Shown here piece after piece: positions 60,886 through 64,000 of a stretch of 64,000 nt of DNA. The stretch is from Pseudoselenomonas ruminantium (GTDB lineage Bacteria; Bacillota; Negativicutes; Selenomonadales; Selenomonadaceae). Position 1 is the stretch's first letter. Each line of letters starts with the position of its first letter. The stretch is from positions 1 through 64,000 of the forward strand of contig NZ_FOQK01000015.1 of NCBI RefSeq assembly GCF_900113715.1. Direction: 5' to 3'. The notes beneath the pieces were generated by a model. It was not told where the DNA came from. It saw nothing but the letters and a program-made list of their open reading frames with translations, and searched no databases. The position numbers and the translations under genes were made by a program.

Positions 60886-61776
60886 TGAAATGATATAGTC
60901 GAACTCATAGCCTGTGAATTTATCATCAGAGAGGGTATCCCCGAACTGCATATTATCGGGATCGCCGCCACGAATCAGCATATCGGCTTTGGCAATACCA
61001 AAGGTAAAGGGATTGAACTCCTGTCCGAATACATTGATATCAGCATCCGCATCCAAAGCCTTCAGACGTTCTTCCATACAGGTAAGCATCTGACTGGTGC
61101 CCATGGTCATATCGTAGACGGTCTTGGAGATACCATCCTCTTCAAAGGCATTCTTATCGCCAGCCACCAGCAGGTCACACATCAGATAGATGATGTCGCG
61201 GCTGGTGAAATGCGCTCCGGCTTCTTCATTGTAGGACTCGGAAAAGCGCTGAACGAGATTCTCGAAAATGTAGCCCATATCGACGGCAGCCACATTTTCG
61301 GGGGAGAAATCGGCTTTATCGGAATTGAAGTCCGAGATGACCTGGTAAAGCAGACCGCCTTCCACCATGCGATTAATCTGCGCCTGAAAATCCATGCGGG
61401 TAAGGATATCCTGCACATTGTCCGAAAAGCCGTTCAGATAGGCTTTGAAATTGTCTTCGATATTTTCTGGGTCAGCAACCAGTGTCTTGAACGTGAATTT
61501 GCTAGTATTATAGAACTGATAACCGGAAGCCTTCTTCAAAAAGCCATCCTTAACAGCCAGTTCCTTGACTTTGGCATAAGTTTCCAGCACCTTCTCCTGT
61601 GTCGGCAGCAGGCAGTCATGGAATCGCTTGATGACCGCCATCGGCAAAACCACTAAGCCATATTCGTGCGGTTTGAAGGCACCTACGAGGTCATCAGCTA
61701 CCGACCATACCAGTGCCGCCTTTTCCTGGATATTCTTGCCAACCTGCGAAATCATCTCATTGCTATTCTCTGCCAT
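60796..61776 (-). CDS. hsdM: HsdM N-terminal half (interrupted)
   Basis: 326 residues. HsdM N-domain (about 10-150), then the methyltransferase SAM site VYDMTMGTSQMLTC (near 220-233), GQEFNPFTFGIAKADMLIRGG and EFDYIIS (291-297). The last 29 residues, beginning TNSSSDEAC, come from the insertion. Lacks NPPF and everything after it, so by itself it cannot methylate. First gene of the hsd operon, starting ATG 61776. Confidence 0.8.
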   Translation of the reverse strand: MAENSNEMISQVGKNIQEKAALVWSVADDLVGAFKPHEYGLVVLPMAVIKRFHDCLLPTQEKVLETYAKVKELAVKDGFLKKASGYQFYNTSKFTFKTLVADPENIEDNFKAYLNGFSDNVQDILTRMDFQAQINRMVEGGLLYQVISDFNSDKADFSPENVAAVDMGYIFENLVQRFSESYNEEAGAHFTSRDIIYLMCDLLVAGDKNAFEEDGISKTVYDMTMGTSQMLTCMEERLKALDADADINVFGQEFNPFTFGIAKADMLIRGGDPDNMQFGDTLSDDKFTGYEFDYIISTNSSSDEACNRSHQTPGCCCSWFQIRKAC

Positions 61777-61834
61777 TATTATCCCCCTGCTATGGAAAAA
61801 TTATATAATCTCACAAGATTTATGCACATGCAAG

Positions 61835-61880
61835 AATCCCGTTGACGATTCGTTTTCCACGCCACTCGCCAACGGGATTT
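61835..61880. terminator. Hairpin between the hsd promoter and hsdM
   Basis: AATCCCGTTGACG / CGCCAACGGGATT, 12 of 13 paired, with a 19-nt loop. T residues follow on the plus strand only, and the hairpin lies inside the predicted hsd leader. It may end paaK transcripts or fold in the leader. Confidence 0.5.
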
Positions 61881-61905
61881 GTTTTCCGATTATCTTGATG
61901 TATTC

Positions 61906-61935
61906 ATTATACGACCGCTATTCTTGACATGTCAA
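61906..61935 (-). promoter_or_regulatory. Promoter of the hsd operon
   Basis: Minus-strand TTGACA (61930-61935), 18-nt spacer, TATAAT (61906-61911). The -35 box is part of a TTGACATGTCAA palindrome. Confidence 0.7.
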
Positions 61936-61945
61936 CCAATTCGTA

Positions 61946-63181
61946 TCAGTCAAAACGCTCGTCAATCACGCGCTTGGTTTTCTTTTCGCTGCGCGGCAGC
62001 AGGCCGAGTTCGACGACTTTGACGATTGGCGTGAAACCGATGCGGCTCTTGACTTTCTGTGCAACCTTTTCGGCCATCTGCTGGAAGTTGACCGAGCCAT
62101 TCGTCTCGATGTAGATACGCATGGTATCCTTACCGTCGAGATGGGAGATACGGATCTGGTATTCGCTCGACAGCTCGGGGAAGGTATGCAGGATTTCCTC
62201 GATCTGTTTCGGGAATACGTTGACGCCCTTGATCTTGACCATGTCATCGCTGCGGCCGACCAGCGTATCGATACGCGGGAAGCGGCTGCCGCAGGGGCAG
62301 TCCCCCGGCACGATGCGCGAGATGTCATGGGTACGGAAACGAATCAGCGGTGCGCCTTCCTTGACGAGTGTCGTGATGACGATTTCGCCATACTCGCCAT
62401 CGGGTACATTCTCGCCCGTCTCGGGGTCGATGATTTCCAGGTAAATGTAATCATCCCAATAATGCATACCCGTGTTATGCGCGCAGCTGATACCGATGCC
62501 CGGACCATAGATTTCCGTCAAGCCATAGATATCGTAAAGCTCGATGCCAAGCTCACCCGCAATGCGCTCACGCATCTTGGCGCTCCAGCGCTCCGAGCCA
62601 ATGACACCTTTCTTCAAGTGAATCTTATCCTTGATGCCGCGCTTTTCGATTTCTTCTGCCAGCAGCAGTGCATACGACGATGTGGCCGTAAGCACCGTGC
62701 TCTTCATATCCATCATGAACTGCAGCTGCTTGTCTGTATTGCCCGGCCCCATCGGCACGACCATCGCACCGAGTTTCTCGGCGCCGTTCTGGAAGCCGAT
62801 GCCAGCGGTCCAGAGTCCATATCCAGGCGTAATCTGGATGCGGTCTTTATTCGTGATGCCAGCAAATTCATAGCAGCGCTTGAACATCTCCGCCCAATCA
62901 TCGACATCCTTGGCCGTATAGGGAATGATGACCGGCGTGCCCGTCGTGCCCGATGACGAATGGATGCGAACAATCTGCCGCTCTGGCACCGCCATTAGCC
63001 CGAGCGGATAAGCATCGCGCAGATCCTGCTTTTCCGAAAACGGCAGGTTCAGGAAGTCTTCTTTTGTCTCTACCTTTTCGATGCCGGCCTCGCGCAGGCG
63101 CTGGCCATAGAAGTTGTTTGCCTCCAGCAGGCGCTCAACCTGCCGGTTCACCATATTGAGCTGCTGTTCGTTGATCTGCAT
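61946..63181 (-). CDS. paaK: Phenylacetate-CoA ligase (AMP-forming)
   Basis: About 411 residues from ATG 63179-63181 (GGGAGGAG ribosome site); a longer frame overlaps iorB and is rejected. Motifs: HSSSGTTGTPVIIPYT (P-loop, near 89-104), YGLTEIYGPGIG, and the C-terminal GRSDDMVKIKGVNVFPKQIE (near 308-327). Activates aryl acetates to CoA esters. With iorAB just upstream it links aromatic amino acid fermentation to arylacetyl-CoA. Confidence 0.9.
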   Translation of the reverse strand: MQINEQQLNMVNRQVERLLEANNFYGQRLREAGIEKVETKEDFLNLPFSEKQDLRDAYPLGLMAVPERQIVRIHSSSGTTGTPVIIPYTAKDVDDWAEMFKRCYEFAGITNKDRIQITPGYGLWTAGIGFQNGAEKLGAMVVPMGPGNTDKQLQFMMDMKSTVLTATSSYALLLAEEIEKRGIKDKIHLKKGVIGSERWSAKMRERIAGELGIELYDIYGLTEIYGPGIGISCAHNTGMHYWDDYIYLEIIDPETGENVPDGEYGEIVITTLVKEGAPLIRFRTHDISRIVPGDCPCGSRFPRIDTLVGRSDDMVKIKGVNVFPKQIEEILHTFPELSSEYQIRISHLDGKDTMRIYIETNGSVNFQQMAEKVAQKVKSRIGFTPIVKVVELGLLPRSEKKTKRVIDERFD

Positions 63182-63203
63182 AGATTCTCCTCCCATATCT
63201 ATA

Positions 63204-63776
63204 TCAGCGGGCAAAGGCCAACGCTTTTTCATTGAGTTCATGGAATCTGGCGGGGACGCGTTCATGGATGGCTGCAAGGATATCCTGCTCGGAAAGCCCC
63301 AATGCACCGCTGCGCACCGCCGCACCGAGCAGGACGACATTGAGCACCTTCATCGAGCCGAGTTCCCTGGCCGCTGCCTCACTGTCAACCACCGTCAGCC
63401 TGTCGACCTTATGACGCAAGTAGTCCATAATGCCTTCCACATCATAAGCCGCATCGCCGATCATGGCACTGACGGGCAGGATGGGATGGCTGCTGACGAC
63501 AACACTGCCGCCCTCCTTGAGGAAAGGCATCTGCCGTACGGCCTCAGCCGGTTCAAAAGCAATGATGAGGTCGGCTCTTTTCTTGCCAATGAGCGGCGAA
63601 CCCTCGCCGGCTCCGAGCCGCAGATGGCTGAACACGCTGCCACCACGCTGAGCCATGCCGATGGTCTCGGCTGTCTTGACGGGGATATTCTTTTTCATGG
63701 CCGCGGCGGCAATCAGCTTGGACGCGAGAATCGTCCCCTGACCGCCGACGCCGCAGAGAATGATGTCTGTACTCAT
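63204..63776 (-). CDS. iorB: Indolepyruvate:ferredoxin oxidoreductase beta subunit
   Basis: 190 residues from ATG 63774-63776. Pyruvate-ferredoxin oxidoreductase gamma-type fold: DIILCGVGGQGTILASKLIAAAAM (near 4-27), GMAQRGGSVFSHLRLG and FEPAEAVR. It pairs with IorA to decarboxylate aryl pyruvates to arylacetyl-CoA with ferredoxin reduction. Start overlaps the iorA stop (ATGA). Confidence 0.9.
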   Translation of the reverse strand: MSTDIILCGVGGQGTILASKLIAAAAMKKNIPVKTAETIGMAQRGGSVFSHLRLGAGEGSPLIGKKRADLIIAFEPAEAVRQMPFLKEGGSVVVSSHPILPVSAMIGDAAYDVEGIMDYLRHKVDRLTVVDSEAAARELGSMKVLNVVLLGAAVRSGALGLSEQDILAAIHERVPARFHELNEKALAFAR

Positions 63777-64000
63777 AATTTCTCGCCTCCTGCTATGGCT
63801 CCGACCGGGCAGATGCTCTCGCAAAGCGTGCAGCCTGTGCAGAGCGTCTCATCGATGAAGGCCTTGCCTTCCCGCATGATCAGTGCTGGGCATCCCAGTG
63901 AACGGATGCATTTCTGACAGCCGATGCACGTCTCGGCATTGACCTGTGAACGTGCCGCTGGTTTGGCCAGCACGACGCAGGGCGACTTGAAGATGATGGC
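63773..64000 (-). CDS. iorA: Indolepyruvate:ferredoxin oxidoreductase alpha subunit, C-terminal end
   Basis: Only the last 75 residues lie in the window. They hold the C-terminal ferredoxin domain: CIGCQKCIRSLGCPAL and CTGCTLCESICPVGAI, two 4Fe-4S motifs characteristic of IorA. The frame runs off the window edge. Overlaps iorB by 4 bp. Confidence 0.88.
   Translation of the reverse strand, partial: AIIFKSPCVVLAKPAARSQVNAETCIGCQKCIRSLGCPALIMREGKAFIDETLCTGCTLCESICPVGAIAGGEKL

Noticed and set aside
1-64000. CRISPR array, rRNA or tRNA genes
   Set aside because: No regularly spaced repeat array of CRISPR type, no rRNA-like sequence and no cloverleaf with a TTCGAATC-type arm was recognised. The 15-bp periodic repeats are too short and too few for CRISPR.

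Overview
The window looks like chromosome of a Gram-negative-staining Firmicute of the Negativicutes, most likely Selenomonadaceae (Selenomonas/Mitsuokella-like). The main support is an outer-membrane porin carrying an N-terminal SLH domain (4148-5563), a Negativicutes hallmark, together with Firmicutes-type regulation (LicT/BglG antitermination, PRD regulators, TPP and other leader RNAs), chemotaxis receptors and anaerobic enzymes such as indolepyruvate oxidoreductase. No rRNA, tRNA or CRISPR array was recognised. Most genes are on the minus strand, so operons read from high to low coordinates. The genus is an inference.

Layout. 1-6.6 kb: the edge of an IS-type transposase, then a minus-strand sugar/ester operon (antiterminator, SLH-porin, GH3 glycosidase, secreted esterase). 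Its LicT/BglG antiterminator gene is broken by an internal deletion plus frameshift, although two identical 30-bp RAT sites remain. 6.6-9.5 kb: TRIC-type channel and a chemoreceptor. 9.5-28.8 kb: a sulfur island. It holds a YeiH-type putative sulfate exporter, cysE, and a protein-thiocarboxylate homocysteine cluster (ThiS-like carrier with a GGGAR tail, ThiF-like activator, JAMM protease, siroheme sulfite reductase, TusA, O-acetylhomoserine sulfhydrylase). A TPP-riboswitch thiS-thiG-thiH-tenI operon lacking thiF follows, and then one long operon for sulfate uptake, activation and reduction (sbp-cysTWA-aprAB-cysDN), with a duplicated DUF2292 protein at its head. The homocysteine operon and the sulfate operon begin with near-identical leader RNAs, each with a sigma-70 promoter, a conserved block of about 70 nt and an intrinsic terminator. 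I do not recognise this leader class; it is the best candidate for an undescribed regulatory element here.

28.9-41.9 kb: a small CxxC protein, a second chemoreceptor, exported proteins (one SGNH hydrolase), a NiaP-like MFS transporter with an inverted-repeat operator, and an Fe3+/sugar-phosphate-type ABC transporter followed by a YesMN-type two-component system. 41.9-53.5 kb: mutarotase-like protein, an atypical lactate dehydrogenase-family enzyme, a PRD regulator plus ascorbate-family PTS plus split transketolase operon, two Gfo/Idh/MocA oxidoreductases and a MATE exporter.

53.7-61.8 kb: an unknown protein, then a type I restriction-modification operon (hsdM-hsdS-rhuM-hsdR) in which hsdM is cut exactly at its NPPF catalytic motif by about 240 bp of hairpin-rich DNA. 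61.9-64 kb: phenylacetate-CoA ligase and indolepyruvate:ferredoxin oxidoreductase (iorB, end of iorA).

Shared logic in the sulfur island: sulfate is imported (Sbp/CysTWA), adenylylated (CysDN), reduced to sulfite (AprAB) and then to sulfide (siroheme reductase). The sulfide is loaded on the HcyS carrier and passed to O-acetylhomoserine. The only ThiF-family activator visible, HcyF, may also serve ThiS in the adjacent thiamine operon.
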